DNA of 64,000 nt. Origin: Natronobeatus ordinarius (GTDB lineage: Archaea; Halobacteriota; Halobacteria; Halobacteriales; Natrialbaceae). The stretch's first letter is position 1, and every line of letters begins with the position of its first letter. The stretch spans positions 1,736,001 through 1,800,000 of the forward strand of contig NZ_CP101456.1 in the NCBI RefSeq assembly GCF_024362485.1. The letters run 5' to 3'. The notes beneath the pieces are model-generated. The model was given only the letters and a program-made list of their open reading frames with translations, did no database searches and had not been told where the DNA came from. Shown here one piece after another: positions 9,567-18,253 of this stretch. Both the position numbers and the translations under genes were made by a program.

Positions 9567-9794
9567 ATGTGGGATGAGGGGGGTGACAGTCGTCGCCGGA
9601 CAGAGACTGCGTTCGGCACGACGGCCCACGTCGACGAGTCGACCGACGCCGAGTGGGGGGCAACCAACGCAGCCGTCGAGCATCGGACGATCGACCTCGA
9701 GTTCGAGTGGCACCAGCTCTGCCACGGGTGTGGTGAACGAAAGTGGTTCAACGCCGCGATCTGTGACGACTGTCGGAGGCGACACGACGTCTGA
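9567..9794 (+). CDS. Small zinc-ribbon protein, hypothetical
   Basis: A 75-aa acidic protein ending in a Cys4 module, CHGCGERKWFN...CDDC, followed by RRRHDV. The frame is open from 9462, but the ATG at 9567 is preferred because the protein becomes acidic from there. An AT-rich element (ATATTTATT) near 9468 would give a leader of about 70 bases. The Cys pattern suggests zinc binding; partners and role are not recognisable. Confidence 0.6.
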   Translation: MWDEGGDSRRRTETAFGTTAHVDESTDAEWGATNAAVEHRTIDLEFEWHQLCHGCGERKWFNAAICDDCRRRHDV

Positions 9795-9846
9795 CACCAG
9801 TCCGGCCCGGCTCCACCGGCCGACGGCCAGTATCGCCACGGCACCG

Positions 9847-10272
9847 TCACCTGACGACGGTCACCGTCACGGGTGCCCGTCGGACGACCGTTTCAGCGAC
9901 GCTCCCGAGCAGGAGACGCGCCGCGCCGCTTCGGCCGTGGCTGCCCATCACGACGTGGTCGACGTTGCGTTCGTCGGCCTGATCGACGATCGATCGAGCC
10001 GGGCTGCCCACGCCGATTGCCGTCTGGAGGTCGACGTCGTACTCGGCGGCGAGCTCGCGCGCTTCCTCGAGCGTCTCTTCGGCGCGACGCTCGGCTTCGC
10101 TCTGTGCCTCGTCGTCGAACCAGCCGGGTGCGATCGACTCGCCGGACGGTCCCTGGAGTTCGACCACCGAGAGCACAGTCACCGTCGACCCCGGAAACGT
10201 TTCGAGGACGTACTCGAGTGCCTTCGTCGCCTGCTCGGAGCCGTCCGTCGGAACCAGATAGTGAGCGGTCAC
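9847..10272 (-). CDS. Universal stress protein (UspA), copy 4
   Basis: A 141-aa Usp with an intact GSHGRSGAARLLLGS nucleotide-binding loop and a final APVTVTVVR strand. A GTG at 10272 is chosen as start (VTAHYLVPTDGSE). The TATA-like ACTTTAT on the minus strand lies about 25 bases upstream, which excludes the longer frame that begins at 10320. This copy has a long acidic helix (residues 60-95), as in the usp at 10857, indicating a subgroup shared by the two. Confidence 0.88.
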   Translation of the reverse strand: MTAHYLVPTDGSEQATKALEYVLETFPGSTVTVLSVVELQGPSGESIAPGWFDDEAQSEAERRAEETLEEARELAAEYDVDLQTAIGVGSPARSIVDQADERNVDHVVMGSHGRSGAARLLLGSVAETVVRRAPVTVTVVR

Positions 10273-10324
10273 ACGTCGTCGAACGTCAGCTTCGAATAAA
10301 GTGTTTGGTCGGCCCGGCACCAGG

Positions 10325-10759
10325 TCACTCGGATTCGACGTCGTTCGCGTCCGGAACGACCGCGACCGGGACGGGCGACTGTCGGACGAGTCGGTCAGTC
10401 GTACTCCCGAGGATCGCAGTGGGGAGGTCGCGTTCCCCCTGCCGGCCGACGAGGATCAGTCCGGCCTCGATCTCGTCGGCGTACGCGAGGATCTCCTCGT
10501 CGGGGCGGCCCCGTCGGACCGCTGCGTGGAGTTCGACGTCGCGGTCGTCGATGGCCGTGACGGCTTCCTCACGGAGGGTCGATGCGGCGCGGTTGAGGTC
10601 GTCGACTTCTGCCACGCCGAACTTCATCGGATTGCCCGTCGCGTCGACGACGGTGAGCACGTGGAGCGCTGCGTCGATCCGGTCGGCGAGTCCGACCGCG
10701 TACTCGAGCGTCTTGCGGGCCGACTCATCCTCGATCGCGACGAGAATCGTATCGTACAT
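10325..10759 (-). CDS. Universal stress protein (UspA), copy 5
   Basis: A 144-aa Usp. The first loop reads VAIEDESAR rather than the usual DGS, so the N-terminal nucleotide contact differs. The C-terminal GRQGERDLPTAILGSTT signature is present. The ATG at 10759 gives the typical MYDTILV start; a TTG two codons upstream is less likely. It follows the previous minus-strand usp arrangement and is divergent from the usp at 10857. Confidence 0.88.
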   Translation of the reverse strand: MYDTILVAIEDESARKTLEYAVGLADRIDAALHVLTVVDATGNPMKFGVAEVDDLNRAASTLREEAVTAIDDRDVELHAAVRRGRPDEEILAYADEIEAGLILVGRQGERDLPTAILGSTTDRLVRQSPVPVAVVPDANDVESE

Positions 10760-10856
10760 GTACAATCGCCACTTCGTGCCGGGGCTACGAATCGTTCTCC
10801 TGCGACGGGCTTAACGGTAGTGAACTTTTTGCGTTCTCCCGGTGTACGGGTTCGAC

Positions 10857-11306
10857 GTGAACGACAGAATTCTCGTCCCGGTCGACGGGTCACAGCTGTC
10901 GCGTCGAGCCCTCGAGGTCGCTCTCGGGGAGTATCCCGACGCGGAGATCCTCGCACTGCACGTGATCGACCCGACCGAACCGGGGTACAGCGTCGCCGAC
11001 GCGGAGTACCACGCCGAGGTCGAACCGCGTCACGGCTCGACCGAGTGGTACGACCGCGCCCACGAACTGGGCGAGGAGGTGCTCGAGGAGGCGCGCGAGC
11101 TCGCCGACGAGCACGACGTCGACCTCGAGACGGAGACCGCCGTCGGCCGTCCCGATAGGGAGATCCTCGCGTACGCCGAGGACGAGGACGTCGAGCACAT
11201 CGTGATGGGCAGCCACGGCCGGGGCGAAGACTCCCCGATCCTCCTCGGGAGCGTCACCGAAGCCGTCGCCTTCCGGGCGCCGATTCGAGTGAGCCTGATC
11301 CGGTAG
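10857..11306 (+). CDS. Universal stress protein (UspA), copy 6
   Basis: A 149-aa Usp beginning with GTG (VNDRILVPVDGSQ). An in-frame GTG at 10842 is the alternative. The AACTTTTT element near 10823-10830 fits the later start better. The GSHGRGEDSPILLGS nucleotide loop is intact. The central acidic helix resembles the usp at 9847. It is the last of the six-gene stress cluster. Confidence 0.87.
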   Translation: MNDRILVPVDGSQLSRRALEVALGEYPDAEILALHVIDPTEPGYSVADAEYHAEVEPRHGSTEWYDRAHELGEEVLEEARELADEHDVDLETETAVGRPDREILAYAEDEDVEHIVMGSHGRGEDSPILLGSVTEAVAFRAPIRVSLIR

Positions 11307-11329
11307 TCGACGGCAGTTTTGCCTGTCTC

Positions 11330-11405
11330 TCACCTAACCGTGGACCTATGAACGGCGTCTCTTTTGGCGAAAGGTTTATAAATCGTTGAGACTAACTTTA
11401 GGTGA
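11330..11405. promoter_or_regulatory. tfb promoter with inverted repeat flanking the TATA box
   Basis: TTTATAAA at 11375-11382 is preceded by a purine-rich BRE-like CGAAAGG, forming a textbook archaeal promoter. It is bracketed by an 8-base inverted repeat, TCACCTAA at 11330-11337 and TTAGGTGA at 11398-11405, the second copy lying at the expected transcription start. The placement suggests an operator, possibly for feedback on the TFB gene. This is inference from position only. Confidence 0.6.
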
Positions 11406-11477
11406 ATTGCTCCCGGACGAGTGGCAAACGTGAGCGCCGCTCGACTGACGAGTGCCGCCCTTCCACCCCGTATTCAA

Positions 11478-12518
11478 ATGACGAAGATCACCTTCAGCGC
11501 CCACGAGCGCACCGACTCGAACCGACACGAGACGACCCGAACGCGAGACGAACACGAACGCCAGAACGAGAACGAACGCGAACGCGAACACGAAGCCACC
11601 GTCACCTGCCCCGAGTGTGGCGGGCGCCTCGAGAGCGAGGGCACCGAGACGATCTGTGCCGAGTGTGGCCTGGTCGTCGACGAAGACGAGGTCGACCGCG
11701 GCCCCGAGTGGCGCGCGTTCGACGCCGCCGAGCGAGACGAGAAGAGCCGCGTCGGCGCCCCCACGACGAAGATGCTCCACGACGAGGGGCTTTCGAGCAC
11801 GATCGGCTGGCAGAATCGCGACGCCTACGGCTCGACGCTCTCGAGTCGCCAGCGCCGCACCATGCAGCGCCTTCGCACGTGGGACGAGCGCTTCCGGACT
11901 CGCAACCACAAAGAGCGCAACCTCAAACAGGCCCTGGGCGAGATCGACCGGATGGCCAGCGCGCTCGGCCTCCCCGAGAGCGTCCGCGAGACGGCGTCGG
12001 TGATCTACCGGCAGGCGCTCGAGCGCGACCTCCTGCCGGGGCGGTCGATCGAGGGAGTCGCGACCGCGAGCCTCCACGCCGCCGCGCGCATGGAGGGAGT
12101 CCCGCGCTCGGTCGACGAGATGGTCACCGTGAGCCGCGTCGACGAACAGGAGTTCACGCGCGCCTACCGGTACATCAACCGCGAACTCGGCCTCGAGATC
12201 CAGCCGGCCGACCCGCTCGAGTACCTCCCGCGCTTTGCCAGCGAACTCGCGCTCGAAGACGAGACCGAACGCCGAGCCCGCGAGCTGCTCGAGCTGGGTC
12301 GCCGCGAGGGGCTGCACGTGGGGAAATCGCCGGTCGGCCTCGCCGCCGCGGCCATCTACGCCGCCGCGTTGCTCACCGACGCCGAACTCACCCAGCACGA
12401 GGTGAGCGAGGTCACCGAGATGAGCGAGGTCACGATCCGCAACCGCTACCAGGAACTGCTGGCCGCCGAGGAAGCGAGCCGCCTAGACGCCGACGGTGGC
12501 GCCACAGCCGAAGCGTGA
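11478..12518 (+). CDS. tfb: Transcription initiation factor IIB (first paralog)
   Basis: A 346-aa TFB that bridges TBP-bound promoter DNA and RNA polymerase. The N-terminal zinc ribbon (CPECGG ... CAECGL), the B-reader with RGPEWRAFD and two cyclin-fold repeats (about 145-340) are complete. The ATG at 11478 follows the family; an upstream in-frame GTG at 11421 adds an unrelated Ala/Arg segment. The N-terminus before the ribbon is a highly charged ERERE tract, longer than in the second TFB at 37181. Multiple TFBs are normal in haloarchaea and allow promoter-specific programmes. Confidence 0.95.
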   Translation: MTKITFSAHERTDSNRHETTRTRDEHERQNENEREREHEATVTCPECGGRLESEGTETICAECGLVVDEDEVDRGPEWRAFDAAERDEKSRVGAPTTKMLHDEGLSSTIGWQNRDAYGSTLSSRQRRTMQRLRTWDERFRTRNHKERNLKQALGEIDRMASALGLPESVRETASVIYRQALERDLLPGRSIEGVATASLHAAARMEGVPRSVDEMVTVSRVDEQEFTRAYRYINRELGLEIQPADPLEYLPRFASELALEDETERRARELLELGRREGLHVGKSPVGLAAAAIYAAALLTDAELTQHEVSEVTEMSEVTIRNRYQELLAAEEASRLDADGGATAEA

Positions 12519-12527
12519 ATCCGGCTG

Positions 12528-12998
12528 TCACCAACCCGACATATCTCGGTCGACGTCGTCCACGTCTTCCACGTCGAGCGCGTCGGCCGGGACGCCGGCG
12601 CGGTCGAGCACGTCGTCCGTGACGGTGATGGGACAGTCGACCCGAACCGCGAGCGCGATGGCGTCGCTGGGCCGGGCGTCGAACACTTTCTGCTGGCGTT
12701 CACCGTCCCTGATGAGCTCCGCGTCGACTTTCGCGTAGAACGTACCGCCGGCGAGGTCGTCGATCCGGACGCGGTCGAACGCGCCGCCGAAGTCGGTGAT
12801 CATCTCGACGAGCAGGTCGTGGGTCATCGGCCGCTCCGACGGGACGTTCTGGCGGGCCTCCTCGATCGAGCGCGCCTGGCCTGGTCCGACGAAGATCGGT
12901 AACAGCTCCTCGCGCGCCTCGAGGACGACGGCTGGCGCCCCGACTCCTTCTTCGTCGACGCTGACGCCGACGGCTTTCACCTCCGCGGGATTGCTCAT
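12528..12998 (-). CDS. Bifunctional nuclease family protein (DUF151)
   Basis: A 156-aa protein of the DUF151/bifunctional nuclease family, members of which have RNase and DNase activity in plants. The conserved core includes the LPIFVGPGQARSIE strand, the THDLLVEMI helix and the FDARPSDAIALAVR signature (about residues 104-118). It converges with tfb, with 9 bases between the two stop codons. The physiological role in archaea is not established. Confidence 0.88.
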   Translation of the reverse strand: MSNPAEVKAVGVSVDEEGVGAPAVVLEAREELLPIFVGPGQARSIEEARQNVPSERPMTHDLLVEMITDFGGAFDRVRIDDLAGGTFYAKVDAELIRDGERQQKVFDARPSDAIALAVRVDCPITVTDDVLDRAGVPADALDVEDVDDVDRDMSGW

Positions 12999-13132
12999 AG
13001 AGGCCGTTCGTCGTGGAGGACCAAAGTACTACAGGCGAGTCGTACTGCCGATAGCAGCCGTCGCCGCGAACCGTCAGGAAGACGAGACCGTCGCGGTGTG
13101 GGTTCAAGCCGCTCGGCGACGAACGATCATCC

Positions 13133-13876
13133 ATGTCCAGTGAGGGGACGATCACCATCGTACCGAGCGTTCACTTTTCGCCGACGCACCGTCGTCGAAC
13201 TCGCGAGGTCATCCACGCGGTCGGCCCCGACCTCGTCGCCATCGAACTCGACGAACGTCGATTCGAACGGCTCACACGGGCGGGACACACCGCCGACGAG
13301 CTGTGGCGAACGATGCCGCCGGGTGCGGCGATCGCTTACGGCACGCTCCAGACCATCCAGCAAACCGTCTTGCGGCTGTACGGACTCGATCCGGGAAAGA
13401 CCGAGATGGAGACCGCCATCGAGACCGCCGCCGAACTCGAGCTCGACGTCGCGTTGATCGACGAGCCGATCGGCGAGACCCTCACCGAGTTGACCCGTCG
13501 GCTCGGCCCGGAGACGATCCCGAAGCTGTTGCTTCGCTCGAGCACGATGCCACCTGCCGAACGCCTCGCACAGCTCCAGGCGACGACGATTCCGCTCCGG
13601 GACGTCGAGCACGGCGACGACGTCCAGCCGATGGTGGACGCGATGCGCCGGCTGCTCCCCGAGGTCACGGACGTGCTGATCGACCGCCGCGACCGCGCGA
13701 TGGCTCGCCGGCTCCACACGCTCCGCCACGAGGGCTACGACGTGGTCGCGATCGTCGGCGCGGGTCACCACAACGGCATCCGCGACGAACTCGAGGCACT
13801 CGAGGGGACAGCCGACGGCCTCGCCGTGCCGATCGAGCCGCCGACTCGCGAGGTCGTTCGAATCCCCATCGAGTGA
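13133..13876 (+). CDS. TraB/PrgY-like (TraB domain) protein
   Basis: A 247-aa protein of the TraB/GumN family of putative EreA-fold hydrolases. The characteristic motifs are an early VHFSP strand, the VAIELDERR strand, the DRRDRAMARRL helix and the final VGAGHHNGI motif. Bacterial TraB relatives act on pheromone signals; the archaeal substrate is unknown. No membrane helices are evident, unlike PrgY, which has a C-terminal membrane region, so this is the short soluble form. Confidence 0.85.
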   Translation: MSSEGTITIVPSVHFSPTHRRRTREVIHAVGPDLVAIELDERRFERLTRAGHTADELWRTMPPGAAIAYGTLQTIQQTVLRLYGLDPGKTEMETAIETAAELELDVALIDEPIGETLTELTRRLGPETIPKLLLRSSTMPPAERLAQLQATTIPLRDVEHGDDVQPMVDAMRRLLPEVTDVLIDRRDRAMARRLHTLRHEGYDVVAIVGAGHHNGIRDELEALEGTADGLAVPIEPPTREVVRIPIE

Positions 13877-13928
13877 GTTTCAACCGTCAGTATGAGTCTC
13901 CGACGTCGGCGCGTTCGTCCGTGACGGC

Positions 13929-14981
13929 TCACGGCTCCGGACGAGCGGCGGTCGTCACCTCGAGCGTGTCACGCTCACCGTCCCGAACGACGTCGACCTC
14001 GATCGTCTCCCCGGGCGTTACGTCGAGTGCGAGCACTGCCGAGAGCCGTTCCTGGTTGGGGATGGCTTCACCCGCGAGCTCGACGATGACGTCGCCGCCG
14101 ACGGGAACGGGGGTGTCGTCGACGACCGTGGTCTCACTCGGCGGCTCGAACGCGTCGGCGGCAGGCGAGTCCGGTGCGACCTCGAGGACGAGGACGCCTG
14201 CCGTATCCTCGAGGTCGTTCGCGGCCGCAACGGGCGGTGTGACCGGCGCGACGCCGACGCCGAGGTAGGGGTGATCGTACTCGCCGTCGTCGATCAGCGC
14301 GGGAACGACTCGCTGGAGCAGGGCTGCGGCGATGGCGAAGCCGATGGTCTGTCCGGCGCCCGCGAAGACGACCCCGAGGACGTCGCCGTCGAGGGTCACC
14401 AGCGGTCCGCCGCTGTTACCGGGATTGACCGGGGCGTCGGTCTGGATCGCCGCAGGGATGTCGAATCCGGTCGGACTCGGCAGCGATCGGTCGACTCCGC
14501 TCACGATTCCTCGAGAGACCGACGCGTCGAGTCCCAGCGGGTTGCCGAGCGCGACGACTTCCTGCCCGACGACCGGGTCGGACTCGCTGATCGGGATCGA
14601 CTCGGCGCCGTCTGGGAGCGCTTCGACGGACAGCACGGCCAGGTCGCTGTACGGGTCGGTCCCGACGACCGTCGCCGATCGCCACGACTCGTCGCTGAAC
14701 TGTACCTGCACCGACGCTTCCTGGCCGACGACGTGGTCGTTCGTGACGAGGTGCTCGTCGTCGTAGACGAACCCCGAACCCAGCCCACCCGGGCTCTGGC
14801 CGTCCACTCCGGCGACCTGGACGAGCACGACGCCGTCGATCGTCTCCTCGTACACGTCCGTGTACCGCGTTTCGTCGGACGACTCGTTGGTTGCTGACCC
14901 GACTCGAGCGCCCGCAACGGTCGCGACGGTGCCACCGGCCGCACGCAACACGCGTCGGCGCGTCGGCTGTCCTGGAGGCAT
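13929..14981 (-). CDS. S1C (HtrA/DegP-like) serine protease, Tat-exported
   Basis: A 350-aa protease likely acting outside the membrane. The N-terminus has a twin-arginine-type signal (TRRRVLRAAGGTVA). The trypsin-like domain carries the triad His83 (TNDHVV), Asp113 (YSDLAVL) and Ser190 (GNSGGPL). A single C-terminal PDZ domain spans about 245-350. Family members degrade or chaperone misfolded exported proteins. The gene stops about 50 bases from the TraB-like gene in convergent orientation. Confidence 0.93.
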   Translation of the reverse strand: MPPGQPTRRRVLRAAGGTVATVAGARVGSATNESSDETRYTDVYEETIDGVVLVQVAGVDGQSPGGLGSGFVYDDEHLVTNDHVVGQEASVQVQFSDESWRSATVVGTDPYSDLAVLSVEALPDGAESIPISESDPVVGQEVVALGNPLGLDASVSRGIVSGVDRSLPSPTGFDIPAAIQTDAPVNPGNSGGPLVTLDGDVLGVVFAGAGQTIGFAIAAALLQRVVPALIDDGEYDHPYLGVGVAPVTPPVAAANDLEDTAGVLVLEVAPDSPAADAFEPPSETTVVDDTPVPVGGDVIVELAGEAIPNQERLSAVLALDVTPGETIEVDVVRDGERDTLEVTTAARPEP

Positions 14982-15368
14982 AGGACAGGGACTTCACCGA
15001 ACGGGATAAAACGACCACCTGCCCCCACTACCTCGCGCCGACGTCGCTCCGTTCGCGGGACGGTCCTCGAGACAACCGGTAATACGCTATTACTGGCGAT
15101 CGGTCGAACCCCGACCTGGATCCGACAGCGAGCAACCGGGTGCCGTCGAACTCAGGCGGGGATGAGTCGATCTCTCCCAAGATCGTTTCGACCTTCTGAG
15201 GGGTGACAGTAACACTGTACTGACGTCGAAACCTGGGCTTTTGTATCGAGTCCTAGAAAGTGCAAATTATGGGTTTGGGCGACCCTGGCCGCTACTTTCG
15301 AACACTCGAGCAAAACGATCGAGCCGGTTTTTGAACGGCTTCGGAGTACCGCCGGACGAGGATCGATC
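14982..15368. other. Intergenic region between htrA-like and SPW genes
   Basis: No gene is visible. Two small perfect palindromes occur: GTAATACGCTATTAC at 15079-15093 and ACAGTAACACTGT at 15206-15218. Either could be an operator for one of the two divergent genes. No clear TATA box stands out for the SPW gene at 15369. Confidence 0.4.
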
Positions 15369-15872
15369 ATGAGTGAGTCCCCAACTGACGAACCGACTAC
15401 CGACGAGGCACAGCTTCGAGACGAATCCGACCCTGGCGAGACGCGGACGCAGGGGCAGGGCGAACCCGAGGATCAGAAGTGGCTGAGCGGAATCGTCTCC
15501 CTGATCGGCCTCTGGGTTCTGCTTTCGCCGTTCGTCTACGAGGCGGCGGCGTCGACCCTGTGGAACAACGTCATCGTCGGCGGGGCAGTCTTCTTGCTCG
15601 CCGGCTACAACTACTACCGAATCGTGACCGGTCACCCGACCAGCACGGGCGTGATGTCGCTCGTCGTGCTCCTGGGCCTGTGGACGATCGTCGCGCCCTT
15701 CGCGTTCGCGGGCGAGTTCGCCGTCGGCGCCGTTGCAGGCGCCGACGTGGCGGCCGAAGGTCTCGTCTGGAGCAACGTGGTCGTCGGCGCGCTCGGCGCA
15801 CTGATCGCGGCGTACGTGGCCTACGCCGCCGGGCGAGAAGCGCCCGCTGGTGCGCCGGTTGGAGCGAGATAA
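15369..15872 (+). CDS. SPW repeat membrane protein
   Basis: A 167-aa protein with a hydrophilic acidic N-terminus (about 38 aa) followed by four transmembrane helices arranged as two SPW-type repeats. Each repeat has a W(L/V)xxSPF/APF-like motif (LWVLLSPFVYE and LWTIVAPFAFA) and a following WNNVIVGG/WSNVVVGA helix. The family is of unknown function. It is a common haloarchaeal and actinobacterial membrane protein. Confidence 0.88.
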   Translation: MSESPTDEPTTDEAQLRDESDPGETRTQGQGEPEDQKWLSGIVSLIGLWVLLSPFVYEAAASTLWNNVIVGGAVFLLAGYNYYRIVTGHPTSTGVMSLVVLLGLWTIVAPFAFAGEFAVGAVAGADVAAEGLVWSNVVVGALGALIAAYVAYAAGREAPAGAPVGAR

Positions 15873-16003
15873 CTGACGCAGCCGGCGAACGCGGTTCGAA
15901 CGAGTCGAGGTTGCCGGTGAACGCTGGCGCCTGAGCCCCAGGTATATAGGTCGCGTCGGTGTGGCTCTACCGAGCGGTTCGATCCCCGCGAGGAGTCACA
16001 CCC

Positions 16004-17401
16004 ATGGAATCCGTAAACCCTGCAACCGGCGATCCCGTCGAGACGTACGAGGATCACGACGAGGAAGCGATCGACGAGACCCTCGAGGCGGCCCACGAGG
16101 CGTTCGACGACTGGCGGCGCCGCGACGTGACCGAACGCGAGCAACTCATCGAGTCGGCCGCCGACGTCCTCCGCGAGAACGAGGACGAGTACGCCGCGGT
16201 GATGACCGAGGAAATGGGCAAGCCCATCGACTCGGCGCGAGCCGAGGTCGAGAAGTGCGCCTGGGTCTGTGCGTACTACGCCGAACACGCAGGCGAGTTC
16301 CTCGCCGACGAACGGCTGGCGGCCGACGCCGACGTGGCGGCGTTCACCAGCTACGAACCGCTCGGGCCGGTGCTCGCCGTCATGCCGTGGAACTTCCCGT
16401 TCTGGCAGGCGTTTCGCTTCATCGCGCCGCACCTGACTGCCGGGAACGTCGGGCTGCTCAAACACGCCTCGAACGTCCCTGGCTGCGCGCTCGCCATCGA
16501 AGCGGTGCTCGAGGAGGCCGGCTACCCCGAGGGCGTCTTCACCTCGTTGCTCGTCGGCGCAGATCAGGTCGAACGTATCCTCGAGGACGACCGGCTCGCC
16601 GCCGCCACGCTCACCGGCAGCGACGGAGCCGGCCGCGCCGTCGCGGGAACGGCCGGCGGGGAGCTCAAGAAGACCGTCCTCGAGCTCGGCGGCAGCGACC
16701 CGTTCGTCGTCCTCGAGGATGCACCGCTCGAGGCGGCCTGTCGCGTCGGCGCGCGGGCCCGGACGATCAACTCCGGACAGTCCTGTATCGCCGCCAAGCG
16801 GTTCGTCGTCGTCGAGGACGTCTACGAGGCGTTCGTCGACGGTTTTACGGCGGAGATGGACGCCCTCACCGTCGGCGACCCGATGGACCCCGTGACGGAC
16901 GTCGGTCCCCAGGCGCGGTCGGACCTCGTCGCAGCTCTCGTCGACCAGGTCGAGGCGACCGTCGACGCCGGAGCGACCGTCGAACTCGGCGGCGAGCCAC
17001 TCGAGCGCGAGGGCTACTTCTACCCGCCCACGGTGCTGACGGACGTCCCCGAGGACTCACCCGCCGCCCGTGAGGAGGTGTTCGGCCCCGTCGCCGCCGT
17101 CTTCTCGGTGCCCGACGAGGCGGCTGCGATCGAACTCGCCAACGACACCCGGTTCGGGCTCGGCGCCAGCGTCTGGACGACGGATCTCGAGCGCGGACGG
17201 CGCGTCTGTCGAGAACTCGAGGCCGGGTTGACGTTCGTCAACGAACTCGTCAAGTCGGATCCGCGCCACCCGTTCGGCGGCGTCGAAGACTCCGGATACG
17301 GGCGCGAACTCGGACGCGACGGCATCCTGGAGTTCGTGAACCGCAAGACCGTCTGGGTCCAGCACGGCCGCCGGGGTGGGGACGAGACGGCCGTCGAGTG
17401 A
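16004..17401 (+). CDS. NAD(P)-dependent aldehyde dehydrogenase (succinate-semialdehyde type)
   Basis: A 465-aa ALDH of the YneI/succinate-semialdehyde dehydrogenase subgroup, which oxidises aldehydes to carboxylates. The VMPWNFPFWQ cofactor motif, the ELGGSDPFVVL segment with the general-base Glu, and the nucleophile Cys261 in GQSCIAAKRF are present. The ATG at 16004 gives the canonical MESVNPATG start; the in-frame extension to 15959 is not family-like. The natural substrate cannot be told from the sequence. Confidence 0.92.
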   Translation: MESVNPATGDPVETYEDHDEEAIDETLEAAHEAFDDWRRRDVTEREQLIESAADVLRENEDEYAAVMTEEMGKPIDSARAEVEKCAWVCAYYAEHAGEFLADERLAADADVAAFTSYEPLGPVLAVMPWNFPFWQAFRFIAPHLTAGNVGLLKHASNVPGCALAIEAVLEEAGYPEGVFTSLLVGADQVERILEDDRLAAATLTGSDGAGRAVAGTAGGELKKTVLELGGSDPFVVLEDAPLEAACRVGARARTINSGQSCIAAKRFVVVEDVYEAFVDGFTAEMDALTVGDPMDPVTDVGPQARSDLVAALVDQVEATVDAGATVELGGEPLEREGYFYPPTVLTDVPEDSPAAREEVFGPVAAVFSVPDEAAAIELANDTRFGLGASVWTTDLERGRRVCRELEAGLTFVNELVKSDPRHPFGGVEDSGYGRELGRDGILEFVNRKTVWVQHGRRGGDETAVE

Positions 17402-17477
17402 GGCGGTCTGCTGTAGCGCTCTGCCGATACAACCGCAATGTGGGGCGGTTGCGCCACACTCGTCACGGCGATCCGTC

Positions 17478-17768
17478 TCAATCCCCGATGGAGTCTCCGG
17501 CTGGCCGGTGGTCGGATTCGGCGGTCGTGGCCCGGTCGGTCACCACTATCTGGCTGGGACCCTCGACGAGAATGGTGTATCCACGGTAGGAAAACTCGAC
17601 CCGGACGTTGGATTCGGAGTCCTCGGGATCGATCGAACGAAAGAGCGCGTCGAGTGCGTCGGTGTCTACGGCGTCGTGAAGCGGTGGGGTAAGCTGTACC
17701 GGTTGCACGTCTTCACGCGCTGCGACGGCGCGAACGACCGATACACTTACTGACTCCCCAGCATCCAT
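17478..17768 (-). CDS. HalOD1 output domain protein
   Basis: A 96-aa protein consisting of a HalOD1 domain, the small alpha/beta output domain found in many haloarchaeal regulators. Typical elements are the PPLHDAVDTDALDALF helix and the RVEFSYRGYTILVEG strands. The ATG at 17768 is supported by a TATA-like element about 27 bases upstream. It stands alone without a receiver or sensor domain, so its input is unknown. It converges with the aldehyde dehydrogenase gene. Confidence 0.85.
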   Translation of the reverse strand: MDAGESVSVSVVRAVAAREDVQPVQLTPPLHDAVDTDALDALFRSIDPEDSESNVRVEFSYRGYTILVEGPSQIVVTDRATTAESDHRPAGDSIGD

Positions 17769-17791
17769 ACCGTGGCTGCCACACACACCCA

Positions 17792-17799
17792 CATAAAGC
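17792..17799 (-). promoter_or_regulatory. TATA box of the HalOD1 gene
   Basis: GCTTTATG on the minus strand, about 27 bases upstream of the ATG at 17768, implies a leaderless mRNA and fixes the choice of start. Confidence 0.55.
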
Positions 17800-18253
17800 C
17801 TATCGGTTTTTCATTCTCGCCCGTCACGCCCGTTGAGCGCCGAATTCTGTCGATCACTCGCAAACGCGACCGGTGGTGCCCGTCTCATCGAGAGTTGACC
17901 GGTCCGGTGACGGTTTCGGAGTGTGTCGTCCCTGGCCGACGAGCTCCCGCGCTGCGCTGTGATCGATCGCCACCTCGGACATCGATAGTCCGGCCCACGT
18001 CGGTCCGTGAATCACCGCTTACGTCGGTGGTACGGTGTCCCTCGAGCAGGGCACCGTCGCGCTCTGTCCCCCTCTCGCCGGATTGGGGCGCTTGACGCAC
18101 CGACAGACACGTTAGCCCGCATTCAGATCGGATTCAGAGACAGTCACGGATACGTGAGCGTGAACGAACGTATGTACTCACGAAAGTCCGGGTAGGTGAG
18201 CAGAAACAATGGGTCGGTGGCGCCTCCGATGAGGTACGCTGCACACGTGTGAG
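17800..18253. other. Intergenic region before the ABC exporter
   Basis: About 450 bases without a convincing gene on either strand. The open frames here are Arg/Ser-rich and lack haloarchaeal acidic composition. No RNA gene or strong promoter could be identified. The part directly upstream of 18254 presumably holds the promoter of the ABC operon. Confidence 0.4.
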
